Assembly: GCF_900215435.1 (NCBI RefSeq)
Contig: NZ_OCMY01000001.1
Coordinates: 124,001-188,000, forward strand
Direction of reading: 5' to 3'
DNA length: 64,000 nt
Origin: Candidatus Pantoea floridensis
GTDB taxonomy: Bacteria > Pseudomonadota > Gammaproteobacteria > Enterobacterales > Enterobacteriaceae
Shown here piece by piece: positions 55,982 through 64,000 of this stretch. Made by a program: the position numbers and the translations under genes. Below the pieces are notes generated by a model, which was not told the DNA's origin, ran no database searches, and worked only from the letters and a program-made list of their open reading frames with translations. Position 1 is the stretch's first letter. Each line of letters opens with the position of its first letter.

Positions 55982-56893
55982 ATGAGCATTGATGGCCGTT
56001 TGTTGTCAAATATCAGCGTGTTAGCCGCTATCGTACACAGCGGCAGTTTTGCTCGCGCGGCTGACGCGCTCAATTTGTCGCCCTCTGGCGTGAGTCGTGC
56101 GGTGACACGTCTGGAAACCAGCATCGGCGTACGACTGTTTGACAGAACCACCCGCGCCGTCACCCTGACAGATGAGGGGCGGACACTGTATGAAGAGATA
56201 AGCCCATTGCTGGCGGGCATTGGCGATGCGGTGAGTCTGGCCTCCGGCGCTTCCACCGCGATACATGGGCGGCTGCGCATTAATGTTGATCCCTTTTTCT
56301 CACGCCACATTCTGGCGCCGCATATTGATAGGTTTATGCAGCGCTATCCGGAGATTGCTCTGGAGCTGGTGGTGCGCGATCGGCTTGGCGATATGGTGGC
56401 TGAAGGTTTTGATATTGCCGTGCGCTTTGGGCATCCACCCACGTCTTCGCTGGTTGCACGCAAGCTACTGGAGACGCGCACGGTGACGGTCGCATCGCCA
56501 GACTATGTGCGTCAGCATGGCCAACCTGCCACACCTGACGATCTGGCTCATCACGCCTGTATCCAGATGAAAAGCACCATGACCGGGTTGCCGCTCGAGT
56601 GGGAGTACCGTTTAAATGGCGACGTGGTTGCGGCCAAAATTTCCAGCCGCCTGATGGTCAATGAATCCGGCACGCTGCTCGCGGCCTGTCTGGCGGGTGC
56701 CGGTATTGCGCGCATCAAAGCCAGCGGTATTGAAACGCTGCTTGCTGAAGGCCGCTTAGTAGAATTACTCACCGAATGGCAAGGCGAGCGTTTTCCGCTT
56801 TACGCCTTGTATCCTTCGCGGCACCTTCCCCCTGCCAAAGTGCGTGCCTTCATCGACTTTGTTATCCCGCTACTGAACGCTGAGCGTCAATGA
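55982..56893 (+). CDS. LysR-family transcriptional regulator
   Basis: A 303-residue LTTR. The N-terminal winged HTH reads LSNISVLAAIVHSGSFARAADALNLSPSGVSRAVTRLETSIGVRLFDRTTRAVTLTDEG (about residues 8-66). The rest is a substrate-binding domain of the CrgA-like type (LRINVDPFFSRHILAPHIDRF, VRFGHPPTSSLVARKL). The ATG at 55982 follows a TTG in the same frame. It probably controls the divergent NmrA-like gene; the ligand is unknown. It is convergent with the nitronate monooxygenase, with a 16-nt gap. Confidence 0.88.
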   Translation: MSIDGRLLSNISVLAAIVHSGSFARAADALNLSPSGVSRAVTRLETSIGVRLFDRTTRAVTLTDEGRTLYEEISPLLAGIGDAVSLASGASTAIHGRLRINVDPFFSRHILAPHIDRFMQRYPEIALELVVRDRLGDMVAEGFDIAVRFGHPPTSSLVARKLLETRTVTVASPDYVRQHGQPATPDDLAHHACIQMKSTMTGLPLEWEYRLNGDVVAAKISSRLMVNESGTLLAACLAGAGIARIKASGIETLLAEGRLVELLTEWQGERFPLYALYPSRHLPPAKVRAFIDFVIPLLNAERQ

Positions 56894-56909
56894 ACGCGCT
56901 TTTGCCGCC

Positions 56910-57971
56910 TTACGCCGCCTGCCACTCCGCAACGAGCGTTTTCACTAGCTCTGCCGCAGGCATCTCTCGCGCCAGTGCAGCGCCCTGACCGGCCCACTGA
57001 GCACCAAATCCATGATCACCTTTGGCCGCTGCAGCGGCAGCCAGCGCTTTGCCTAGCGCGTAGGCCAGCGGATAAGGCGGAATGGAATCCTGCGCAAATC
57101 CACGCGCCAGGTGGCAAAAATCGTTAGTGATACATCTGGCCGAACGGCCAGAGATGGCCGCAATAATCTCGGTGCTATTGGCCTGCTCGCTGTTTAACGC
57201 CTGACGATAAGCCGCATTGGCGGCTGATTCCGGGCACAAGATAAACGCGGTACCTAACTGTACGCCCGCCACGCCCAGCTTGAGCATGGCAGCAATTCCC
57301 GCACCATCCATCACCCCACCCGCGGCAATTAATGGCAGGCGCGAAACCTTGCGAAGCGTTTGTACCAGCGTAAAGGTGCTGAGCTGCTGATCTTCATCTG
57401 CAGGATTAAACATCCCGCGATGTCCCCCGGCCTCAATGCCCTGCGCGACAATAAAATCGATGTCGGCGGCTTCGATAGCCTGTGCTTCAGCAAGGCTAGT
57501 TGCGCTCGCAAGCGTAATAATGCCGCGGCTTTTCAATCGCTGCACAAATGCGGCGGAAGGTAACCCGAAATGGAAACTCACTGCGGCAGGTGCGTTAGCC
57601 AGCAGCACCTCCAGCATCGCGTCGTTATCGAGGAAAGTTTGATAAATCTCCGACAGCGACGCGGGCAGCGCCGCATCATAACGCTCAAATACGGGCTGGA
57701 AGCGTGTAATCCACGCCTGTTCTAACTGCGCATTGCGCTGTACCGGCGCGTGACAAAAGACGTTGACGTTAATGGGCGCGGAGGTCAGAGAACGTGTTTT
57801 ACGGATCATGATATCCGCCTGCTGCGGCGTTGAAGCACCTACGCTGATCGATCCCAGCGCGCCGCTGTTACTGACCGCCGCCGCCATTTCCGGCGTGGAG
57901 ACGCCCGCCATCGGCGCCTGGATAATCGGATAGGTGAGATTGAGCGTCTGACATAAAGAAGGGTTCATCAT
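56910..57971 (-). CDS. Nitronate monooxygenase (2-nitropropane dioxygenase type)
   Basis: A 353-residue FMN-dependent TIM-barrel enzyme of the NMO/FabK-like family. Motifs: YPIIQAPMAGVSTPEMAAAVSNSGALGSI at the N-terminus, IDFIVAQGIEAGGHRGMF with the catalytic His, PLIAAGGVMDGAGIAAMLKLGVAGVQLGTAFILCPESA for FMN phosphate binding. It oxidises toxic alkyl nitronates. The ATG directly follows the TAA of the upstream ATPase gene; the second ATG at 57968 has better spacing from AGG. Co-transcribed with that ATPase. Confidence 0.88.
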   Translation of the reverse strand: MMNPSLCQTLNLTYPIIQAPMAGVSTPEMAAAVSNSGALGSISVGASTPQQADIMIRKTRSLTSAPINVNVFCHAPVQRNAQLEQAWITRFQPVFERYDAALPASLSEIYQTFLDNDAMLEVLLANAPAAVSFHFGLPSAAFVQRLKSRGIITLASATSLAEAQAIEAADIDFIVAQGIEAGGHRGMFNPADEDQQLSTFTLVQTLRKVSRLPLIAAGGVMDGAGIAAMLKLGVAGVQLGTAFILCPESAANAAYRQALNSEQANSTEIIAAISGRSARCITNDFCHLARGFAQDSIPPYPLAYALGKALAAAAAAKGDHGFGAQWAGQGAALAREMPAAELVKTLVAEWQAA

Positions 57972-58487
57972 TTACCTGCTTAATTCGCTATGCGTTACCA
58001 CGTTAAAGCCCTCTTCACTCTGGGGCGCAACGAAGTAGCTGCTGATCAGCGCAAACTGCGCATCGGTTGCGGCGAAGTCATGCTGCCCGCTGGCGTTGCG
58101 CGCATGCAGGCGTGTTTTACACACGTCATCGGGCACATCAAGATAATGGAGCTGATGCTCTGCCCCGGCGCTGTGGATCACCGCCTTCATCCACTGCCGT
58201 TGATTGACAGTATTGGCTGGAAAATCCAGCACGACCGAAACGCCACGCTGCAACAAGGCGATCAGGTGCGGCGTCATCGCGTTACGCAACTTACCCGCAC
58301 AACGCAAATAATCAGCCACATCATGCATCTCTTCGGCAAATAGATGGGCCAACCACGCATCCTCGCTGACGATCACCGCACCCGTGTGCTGCGCCAGCTG
58401 ATGGGCCAACGTTGATTTCCCGGCAGCAATTTTGCCACAAAGCAGATGTAAGGTCGGGCGGGATGTCGATGCGCACACAGATTCCAT
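57972..58487 (-). CDS. Small P-loop kinase-like ATPase (zeta-toxin/AAA type)
   Basis: A protein of about 171 residues with a Walker A GKIAAGKST near residues 20-28, a switch region VIVSEDAWLAHLF, and VSVVLDFPANTVNQRQWM as the Walker B-like strand. This layout is common in small-molecule kinases and zeta-toxin-like proteins; no partner antitoxin is present, so a metabolic kinase is more likely. The frame opens at 58520, but GGAG 8 nt before the ATG at 58487 supports the later start. Its stop abuts the monooxygenase ATG. Confidence 0.72.
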   Translation of the reverse strand: MESVCASTSRPTLHLLCGKIAAGKSTLAHQLAQHTGAVIVSEDAWLAHLFAEEMHDVADYLRCAGKLRNAMTPHLIALLQRGVSVVLDFPANTVNQRQWMKAVIHSAGAEHQLHYLDVPDDVCKTRLHARNASGQHDFAATDAQFALISSYFVAPQSEEGFNVVTHSELSR

Positions 58488-58593
58488 AAAACAGCTCCAG
58501 ATAAGATGACGCATTAACATGCCGCGAAATTGCCGCCCAGTAAAGGCTGGCAGCTACACTTAGAACATCGCTACCTACAACAGGAGAAGCCCG

Positions 58594-59148
58594 ATGCATA
58601 AAATCGACTTTCCGGTCAGCAAAGCGCGGAAATATCTGGAGCCGGGTCCGGTGGTATTAGTGAGTTCTCAGTATGAGGATCGACGCGACATCATGACGCT
58701 CGGCTGGCACACCATTCTGGAATTTTCGCCGTCGCTGGTTGGCTGCATGATCGCTGGCGGCAACCACAGCCATGAACTGATCCGCCAGAGCGGCCAGTGC
58801 GTGATCAACGTCCCATCGGCGGATCTGGTCGACAACGTGGTGGCGATTGGTAATAGCCACGGCGATCGCCTTGATAAGTTTGATGCCTTTAAACTGACGC
58901 CTGAACCGGCAAGCGTGGTCAATGTCCCGTTAATTAATGAGTGTTTTGCCAGCTTTGAGTGTCAGCTGTATGACGATTCGATGGTGAATAATTACAACTT
59001 CTTCATTTTCGAGATCGTTAAAGCGCATGTCACCGAAACGCCAGAGTTTCCGCCCACGTTACACTACACGGGCGAAGGCCGCTTTAGCGTGATGAGCAAA
59101 TTACTGCTCGATAAGCGCGATGACTTTAAGCCAGAAATGTTAATTTAA
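58594..59148 (+). CDS. Flavin reductase-like FMN-binding protein
   Basis: A 184-residue protein of the flavin reductase/split-barrel family. Family features are PGPVVLVSSQYEDRRDIMTLGWHTILEFSPSLVGCMI, HSHELIRQSGQCVINVPSADL, and FASFECQLYDDSMVNNYNFFIFEIVKAH. These bind FMN and usually reduce flavin with NAD(P)H or act as redox sensors. AGGAG lies 7 nt before the ATG. It is divergent from the kinase-monooxygenase pair and could supply reduced flavin, which is an inference. Confidence 0.82.
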   Translation: MHKIDFPVSKARKYLEPGPVVLVSSQYEDRRDIMTLGWHTILEFSPSLVGCMIAGGNHSHELIRQSGQCVINVPSADLVDNVVAIGNSHGDRLDKFDAFKLTPEPASVVNVPLINECFASFECQLYDDSMVNNYNFFIFEIVKAHVTETPEFPPTLHYTGEGRFSVMSKLLLDKRDDFKPEMLI

Positions 59149-59212
59149 CTGCTTGAATTGCTATAGGCTTGACCCCACTTTGATGCTTTCGCCCTGACAG
59201 GAGTAAAAAACA

Positions 59213-59749
59213 ATGGCAACCGAATATGCGGTGATCGCCGGTGGCTGTTTCTGGTGTACCGAAGCAGTTTTTAAAGATGTGATTGGCGTGGAGTCAGTCG
59301 AGAGCGGTTATACCGGCGGCGCACGTCCGAATCCGACTTATGAGCAAGTGTGCAGCGGCGCTACGGGCCACGCGGAGGCGATTCGCATTGGTTTCGATCC
59401 GGCGCAGGTGAGCTATGGCGATCTGCTGGATATTAGCTTTGCTACCCACGATCCAACCCAGCTGAACCGCCAGGGTAACGATATTGGCACGCAATACCGT
59501 TCGGCGATTTTCCCCGCCAACCCCGAGCAGGAAGCCGAAGCGATTGCCGCCATTGCGCGCGCGCAGGAAGGCCTGAGCGATCCGGTGGTGACCACCATCG
59601 AGCCGCTGAAAGAGTGGTATGCGGCGGAAGGATATCATCAGGATTATTGGGAAGGCGCCGGGCAGCGCAACGGTTACTGCATGGCGGTGATTCCACCGAA
59701 ATTGCAGAAGCTGCGTAAGAGCTTTGCTAATCGCGTTAAATCGAGTTAA
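59213..59749 (+). CDS. msrA: Peptide methionine sulfoxide reductase MsrA
   Basis: A 178-residue MsrA of the short type. The catalytic motif [11 protein letters not shown] lies near residues 10-20, with the substrate-binding Glu/Tyr stretch [27 protein letters not shown]-terminal Cys in GYCMAVIPP may act as the resolving residue. It reduces Met-S-sulfoxide in proteins with thioredoxin. It lacks the N-terminal extension of the 212-aa E. coli MsrA, so a second, longer copy may exist elsewhere. Fits the oxidative-stress neighbourhood with katE. Confidence 0.93.
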   Translation: MATEYAVIAGGCFWCTEAVFKDVIGVESVESGYTGGARPNPTYEQVCSGATGHAEAIRIGFDPAQVSYGDLLDISFATHDPTQLNRQGNDIGTQYRSAIFPANPEQEAEAIAAIARAQEGLSDPVVTTIEPLKEWYAAEGYHQDYWEGAGQRNGYCMAVIPPKLQKLRKSFANRVKSS

Positions 59750-59761
59750 TTCCGAACCCCA

Positions 59762-59781
59762 GGTGCGCGTACATGCGCACC
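59762..59781. repeat. Paired-hairpin 3' repeat, copy E (one arm decayed)
   Basis: GGTGCGCGT-AC-ATGCGCACC followed by CTAC, beginning 12 nt after the msrA stop. The expected GTAG and second hairpin are degenerate. Same family as copies A-D. Confidence 0.75.
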
Positions 59782-59880
59782 CTACACAATCAAACCCGGC
59801 ACGATGCCATGGATGAGAGTACGCGACCTTCCCTCTATTATCCGTCATACTAAGCGCCCTCTTCTCTACCGAGAGCGATC

Positions 59881-61512
59881 ATGTCTTCTTCACAGCAAGG
59901 AATCGCGGCGCGTAAGCAGCCGATGAAGCTTAATACGCTGGTTACCCTGATGCTCAGCGCGGTCATTGTGCTGGTGCTGCTCAGCGTGCACATGTTTTAT
60001 TTTTTCCAGATTGGCGCCTCAACCCGCGCGCAGCTGGAAGATAAAGCCATGGCGGTGGCGCGCACCCTGGCGGATTCGCCCGAAATACAGCGCGCTTTAG
60101 CCTATCCGCCCAATGGTACGCGCATCCAACCGATTGCCAAAGCCGTTGAGGAGAGCAATAACCTGTTGTTCATCACGGTGACCAATATGGACGGCATCCG
60201 CTATTCGCATCGCAACCCTGAACTGATTGGTAAACACTTCATCGGTGAAGATATTGAGCCGGCCCTGCACGGCCATGAGAACGTCTCGGTGAATCAAGGT
60301 TCACTGGCGAAAGCGCTACGCGTCTTCACCCCGGTTTTCAATGCGCAGCATCAGCAGATTGGCGTGGTGGCGATTGGCATCTCGCTGGATGCCGTCACCG
60401 TGCAGATCAACCAGAGCCGCTGGAGTATCCTGTGGACCATTTTTATTGGTACGCTGGCGGGCGCTATCGGTACCTTTGTCTTAGTACGCGTGCTGAAACG
60501 CATTCTGTTTGGTCTTGAACCCTACGAAATTTCGACGCTGTTCGAACAGCGCCAGGCGATTCTCAACTCGCTGAAAGAAGGCGTGGTGGCAATGGACGAC
60601 CAGGCGCAGGTGACGCTGGTGAATCAGGCGGCACGTTCGCTGCTTAACGATCCGATGGCCAGCGGCATGATGAGCGGCGACCGTATTTATGATGCTTCGG
60701 TGATCAACGATCATCTGCAGCATGTGTTGCACAACGGGAGAGCGCGCCGTGATGAAGAGCTCAATGTGAATGGGCGCGTTTTACTGAGCAATACCGTACC
60801 GGTGCGAAATCAGGGGCGGATTATCGGCGCCGTGTGTACCTTCAGGGATAAAACAGAAATCAGTCAGCTAATGCAGCGCCTGACGGGCATGGTAAACTAC
60901 GTTGATGCGCTGCGTGAACGTTCGCACGAGTTTATGAATAAGCTGCATGTGATTTTAGGCCTGCTGCACATGAAAAATTACGCGCAGGTAGAAGCCTATA
61001 TTCTCAAGACCGCCAACAATTATCAGACCGAAATTGGCTTTCTGCTCGATAAAATTAAGTCGCCGGTGATTGCGGGTTTTCTGTTGAGTAAAATTAATCG
61101 CGCGTCAGATTGTGGTCATCGCCTCACGATCAGCGATGCCAGTTTCTTGCCTGACAGCGGCAATGAGCAACAAATGGCGGCCCTGATCACCGTGATCGGC
61201 AACCTGATTGAGAACGCCCTTGATGCGCTCAGCGAGCAGGTTGAGGGTGAGATCCACGTCATGCTGCATTATCAGAATGGCTGGCTGACGTGTGAAGTGA
61301 GTGACGACGGTCCCGGTATTGAAGCTGAACGCCTGAATACCATTTTCGAAAAAGGCTTCTCTACCAAAGGTGAAAATCGCGGCGTCGGGCTGTTTTTGCT
61401 GAAGCAGCAAACGGAAAACCTCGGCGGCAGCGTGAGCGTAGAGTCAGAAGCCGGGATATTTACCCAATTTTTAGTCCAACTTCCCTGGGATGGAGGAAAC
61501 CAATCCGCATGA
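59881..61512 (+). CDS. dcuS: C4-dicarboxylate sensor histidine kinase DcuS
   Basis: A 543-residue sensor matching E. coli DcuS: TM1 near residues 22-45, periplasmic PAS domain for fumarate/succinate (LADSPEIQRALAYPP, MDGIRYSHRNPELIGKHF), TM2 near 180-202, a cytoplasmic PAS (about 215-325) and a kinase core. The phospho-His is in LRERSHEFMNKLHVILGLL, with N box GNLIENALDAL and G boxes DDGPGIE and GVGLFLLKQQ. It senses C4-dicarboxylates and phosphorylates DcuR. It overlaps dcuR by 4 nt. Confidence 0.94.
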   Translation: MSSSQQGIAARKQPMKLNTLVTLMLSAVIVLVLLSVHMFYFFQIGASTRAQLEDKAMAVARTLADSPEIQRALAYPPNGTRIQPIAKAVEESNNLLFITVTNMDGIRYSHRNPELIGKHFIGEDIEPALHGHENVSVNQGSLAKALRVFTPVFNAQHQQIGVVAIGISLDAVTVQINQSRWSILWTIFIGTLAGAIGTFVLVRVLKRILFGLEPYEISTLFEQRQAILNSLKEGVVAMDDQAQVTLVNQAARSLLNDPMASGMMSGDRIYDASVINDHLQHVLHNGRARRDEELNVNGRVLLSNTVPVRNQGRIIGAVCTFRDKTEISQLMQRLTGMVNYVDALRERSHEFMNKLHVILGLLHMKNYAQVEAYILKTANNYQTEIGFLLDKIKSPVIAGFLLSKINRASDCGHRLTISDASFLPDSGNEQQMAALITVIGNLIENALDALSEQVEGEIHVMLHYQNGWLTCEVSDDGPGIEAERLNTIFEKGFSTKGENRGVGLFLLKQQTENLGGSVSVESEAGIFTQFLVQLPWDGGNQSA

Positions 61513-62228
61513 TCAATGTGCTAGTGGTCGACGATGACGCCATGGTCGCCGAGCTGAATCGCGCTTATATCGGCCAAATACAGGGCTTTAACTGCTGCGG
61601 CACCGCCTCAACGCTGAAGCAGGCCAAAGAGATCCTGTTTAACAGTGATACCGAGGTCGATCTGGTGCTGCTGGATATCTATATGCAGCAGGAAAATGGT
61701 CTCGATCTGTTGCCGGAATTGCGCACGGCGCAGAGCGCAGTCGAAGTGATCATCATTTCGTCCGCCGCGGATGCGGAGAATATCAAAACTTCGCTGCATT
61801 ACGGCGTGGTGGATTATCTGATCAAACCATTCCAGTTCCCGCGCTTTGAAGAGGCACTGACCGGTTGGCGACAGAAGAAATCGCTGATGGACAATCAGCA
61901 TTACTATCAGCAGTCCGATGTTGATTTGCTGATTCACGGCAGCCCGGCAACGCAGCACGACAATAAGCGCCTGCCAAAAGGCTTAACGCCGCAGACGCTG
62001 CGCACGCTGTGTCAGTGGATTGATGCCCATCCAGGTCACGAATTCTCAACCGATGAGCTGGCGGCGGAAGTGAATATTTCGCGCGTGTCCTGTCGTAAAT
62101 ATCTGATTTGGCTGGCGCAGATTAATATTCTGTTTACCAGCATTCACTATGGCGCGACCGGTCGACCGGTATATCGCTATCGCCTGCAGCCGGAGTACCA
62201 TTCGCTGCTGCAGCAATATTGTCAGTAA
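61509..62228 (+). CDS. dcuR: C4-dicarboxylate response regulator DcuR
   Basis: A 239-residue CitB-type response regulator. The receiver has VVDDDAMVAELN and the phospho-Asp in VDLVLLDIYMQQENGLDLLPEL (near residue 56), with Lys in VDYLIKPFQFPRF. The C-terminal helix-turn-helix includes FSTDELAAEVNISRVSCRKYL. In E. coli it activates dcuB, dctA and frdABCD. Here the adjacent, convergent genes encode ApbE and a flavin-type fumarate reductase, plausible local targets. Confidence 0.94.
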   Translation: MINVLVVDDDAMVAELNRAYIGQIQGFNCCGTASTLKQAKEILFNSDTEVDLVLLDIYMQQENGLDLLPELRTAQSAVEVIIISSAADAENIKTSLHYGVVDYLIKPFQFPRFEEALTGWRQKKSLMDNQHYYQQSDVDLLIHGSPATQHDNKRLPKGLTPQTLRTLCQWIDAHPGHEFSTDELAAEVNISRVSCRKYLIWLAQINILFTSIHYGATGRPVYRYRLQPEYHSLLQQYCQ

Positions 62229-62236
62229 CGCAGCTG

Positions 62237-63181
62237 TCAGGCGAAATCGCGCTGCTGGAACTGGAAGTGGCGCGGCGAGGAGCAGATAATCTGCCGATCG
62301 CGCGTGACAAATACCGCATCGATGTCGGGCTGGTCAGCGAGATACGCCAGCCCTTGCTCTACGCCCATGCCGTACAATAGCGTGGTGTAGATATCACCAT
62401 CAATTGAGCGATCGGAAATCACCGTCACGCTCAGCAATTCGTTATCGAGCGGATAACCGGTTTGCGGGTCAAAAATATGGTGCCAGCAGCGCCCATCCAG
62501 CTCAAAATAGCGCTCATAAATCCCCGACGTCACCACCGATTTTCCCTGCACCTGCAGCACGCCTAACAGTTCATCGTCGCGGCCAAACGGCTTTTTCAGG
62601 CCGATGCCCCAACCTTGCGGCTCATGCGGCGGCGAGCCCAGCGTTTGTACGTTGCCGCCCAGATTGATTAGCGCCTGCTGCACGCCCTGTTGGCGCAGAA
62701 ATGCCTGCACGCGATCGGCGATATAGCCTTTGGCGATGGCACCCAGATCGATCTCCATGCCCGGCTGCTGCAGAAATACCGAGCAATCGGCGGAATTAAG
62801 CACCACCTGATGTGGATCGGTCAGTTTCAATAGAGCAGCAATCTCGTTTGCCGGCGGCACCGCGCGCCCCTGAAATCCAATTTTCCAGCGCTTCACCACC
62901 GGCCCGATAGTGAAATTAAACGCGCTTTCCGGCAGCAAACTCACGGCGTGTGCCACGCTGATTAAGGCAAATACCGGCTCGCTCACCACCACCGGATGAT
63001 GACCAGCCGCCTGATTGATCGACATCACTTCAGATTCAGCGCGATTAACGGTGAAGAGATTTTCTTGCTGTTTAATGAGTTGAAAAACCTGGCGGGCTAA
63101 CGTGGGATTGTCATCGAAGAGTTTAAGCAGAATGGGCGAACCCATGAGCACGGCAGAGTAAGAAAAGACGCCAGCGGTCAT
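62237..63181 (-). CDS. apbE: FAD:protein FMN transferase ApbE
   Basis: A 314-residue flavinyltransferase that attaches FMN through a phosphoester to Thr of target proteins. Family motifs are GSPILLKLFDD at the N-terminus, FNFTIGPVVKRWKIG, MEIDLGAIAKGYIADRV (near residues 147-163), LINLGGNVQTLG, and the metal-site region SIDGDIYTTLLYGMG. It has no lipoprotein signal, so it should act in the cytosol. It follows the fumarate reductase gene by about 50 nt, beyond a terminator-like hairpin. This fits flavinylation of that enzyme's FMN-binding domain. Confidence 0.9.
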   Translation of the reverse strand: MTAGVFSYSAVLMGSPILLKLFDDNPTLARQVFQLIKQQENLFTVNRAESEVMSINQAAGHHPVVVSEPVFALISVAHAVSLLPESAFNFTIGPVVKRWKIGFQGRAVPPANEIAALLKLTDPHQVVLNSADCSVFLQQPGMEIDLGAIAKGYIADRVQAFLRQQGVQQALINLGGNVQTLGSPPHEPQGWGIGLKKPFGRDDELLGVLQVQGKSVVTSGIYERYFELDGRCWHHIFDPQTGYPLDNELLSVTVISDRSIDGDIYTTLLYGMGVEQGLAYLADQPDIDAVFVTRDRQIICSSPRHFQFQQRDFA

Positions 63182-63201
63182 TGCATGCCTCTAAAGAAAA
63201 T

Positions 63202-63224
63202 GATGCCCGCACGAGGCGGGCATC
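63202..63224 (-). terminator. Terminator-like hairpin between the fumarate reductase gene and apbE
   Basis: GATGCCCGC/GCGGGCATC stem with a 5-nt loop, followed on the minus strand by ATTTTCTTTAG. Partial read-through would set apbE at a lower level than its target. Confidence 0.72.
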
Positions 63225-63232
63225 TTTACAGC

Positions 63233-64000
63233 TTAGTGTCCTAGCGCCAGTTTAGCGGCATTGTGACCAGCTTTGATACCAAAGATGATGATATCTGCCA
63301 CCGCGTTACCGCCGATGCGGTTTGCACCGTGGATGCCGCCGACCACTTCACCTGCCGCCCACGCACCTGGAATCACCGCTTTCTGTGCATCCAGCACCGC
63401 AGTATCGGTGTTGATGGTGACGCCGCCCATGGTGTGGTGCACGCCCGGTGCGATACGAATCGCAAAGTACGGACCTTTATTCAGCGGATGACGCAGCGCC
63501 GTTTTACGGCCAAAGTCTTCGTCATCCTGCTTCGCCACGAACTCATTGTAACGACCCAGCGTAGTTTGCAGCGCTTCCTGATCCATGTTGAGTTTCACCG
63601 CCAGCTCGTGCGGAGTGGGTGCGCTGATCACGAAACCTTTGGCGATATATTCATCCGCCGCTTTGTTATTGGCGCGTACCTGCTCATCAAACACGATCCA
63701 TGCGCTCTTCTCTGGCAGCGCAATGATCTCAGCAGAGACTTTGTCACGGGTTTCCATTTCGTTATAGAAACGCTTGCCCGCCTGACTCACCAGAATCGCC
63801 CCGCCGCCGCGCATCGCTTCGGAAATCAGATACGAGGTGGTTTGCTCAACCGTTGGGTGAATCTGGATTTCGCCCATATCGACGGTATCCGCACCAATGT
63901 GCTGCAGCATGGCGATGCCACTACCGGTTGCGCCTTTATGGTTCGTGGTGACGAAACCATCCAGCTCAGGGCGATACTTCACCACCATTTCGCGGTTAGC
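63233..64000 (-). CDS. Flavocytochrome c/fumarate reductase-type flavoprotein, 3' part
   Basis: The last 255 codons of a larger gene that continues past the window end; the frame is open through 64000 (residues ANRE precede MVVKYRPELDGFVTTNHKGATGSG). It carries the C-terminal part of the FAD/capping domains of the soluble fumarate reductase/flavocytochrome c family: IQIHPTVEQTTSYLISEAMRGGGAILVS, the substrate-binding HHTMGGVTINT, and the FAD motif WAAGEVVGGIHGANRIGGNAVADIIIFG. It probably reduces fumarate to succinate, with an N-terminal FMN-binding domain (outside the window) flavinylated by ApbE. It could instead act on urocanate or acrylate. Confidence 0.85.
   Translation of the reverse strand, partial: ANREMVVKYRPELDGFVTTNHKGATGSGIAMLQHIGADTVDMGEIQIHPTVEQTTSYLISEAMRGGGAILVSQAGKRFYNEMETRDKVSAEIIALPEKSAWIVFDEQVRANNKAADEYIAKGFVISAPTPHELAVKLNMDQEALQTTLGRYNEFVAKQDDEDFGRKTALRHPLNKGPYFAIRIAPGVHHTMGGVTINTDTAVLDAQKAVIPGAWAAGEVVGGIHGANRIGGNAVADIIIFGIKAGHNAAKLALGH

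Noticed and set aside
57972..58487. P-loop protein considered as a zeta-type toxin
   Set aside because: No antitoxin partner; coupled instead to a nitronate monooxygenase, so a metabolic kinase is more likely.

Overview
This 64 kb window is chromosomal DNA from a gammaproteobacterium of the order Enterobacterales. The proteins look closest to Pantoea/Erwinia-type relatives of E. coli: most genes have an E. coli counterpart recognisable from memory, but the gene order is mosaic and several small genes have no obvious E. coli match. I see no rRNA, tRNA, CRISPR array, integrase or intact insertion sequence. The window reads as core genome with a few accessory islets. Genus level is an inference.

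Layout. 1-9.1 kb: sugar-phosphate phosphatase hxpB, the kduI-kduD hexuronate pair behind a KdgR-like box, SOS gene ydjM, cystine carrier tcyP, a small secreted DUF6515-like protein, lipoprotein osmE, a Bcr-type efflux pump, nadE, SOS nuclease cho, and the periplasmic chaperone spy. 9.9-16.1 kb: the complete arginine succinyltransferase operon astCADBE (minus strand), translationally coupled from astC to astB and preceded by a sigma-54 promoter. 16.9-19.5 kb: a general porin and the inverse-autotransporter-like barrel ychO.

19.7-34.3 kb: a full motility and chemotaxis block, all on the minus strand: flhDC, motAB-cheAW, three chemoreceptor genes each with a sigma-28 promoter, and cheRBYZ. flhDC has a perfect CRP site. 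The E. coli continuation flhBAE is absent after cheZ. 35-37.4 kb: otsBA for trehalose.

37.9-43.6 kb is the most accessory part. It holds an unknown 97-aa protein, a lone fucO, an unknown two-gene membrane operon, and a cluster of five small proteins of the YcgZ/YmgA/AriR connector type with palindromic operators. A 135-bp candidate miniature element lies at its right end. 43.6-50.5 kb: an acetyltransferase, SOS mutasome umuDC, a coiled-coil small protein, a diguanylate cyclase, a GH15 glucoamylase-like hydrolase and a 41-aa secreted peptide. 50.6-59.7 kb: catalase HPII (katE), a zinc alcohol/formaldehyde dehydrogenase, a YgiW/YdeI-type OB-fold protein, an NmrA-like reductase divergent from a LysR regulator, a nitronate monooxygenase with a small kinase-like ATPase, a flavin-reductase-like protein and msrA. 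59.9-64 kb: dcuSR facing apbE and the end of a flavocytochrome-type fumarate reductase that runs off the window.

How parts work together. Three LexA boxes (ydjM, cho, umuDC) mark an SOS set. osmE, otsBA and katE fit a stationary-phase/osmotic stress theme. DcuSR next to apbE and a flavin-dependent fumarate reductase suggests fumarate-responsive anaerobic respiration with a covalently flavinylated enzyme.

The most unusual non-coding signal is a family of paired, base-covarying hairpins joined by CTAC/GTAG. They sit 12-14 nt after the stop codons of cheZ, two chemoreceptor genes and msrA, and 65 nt after otsA.
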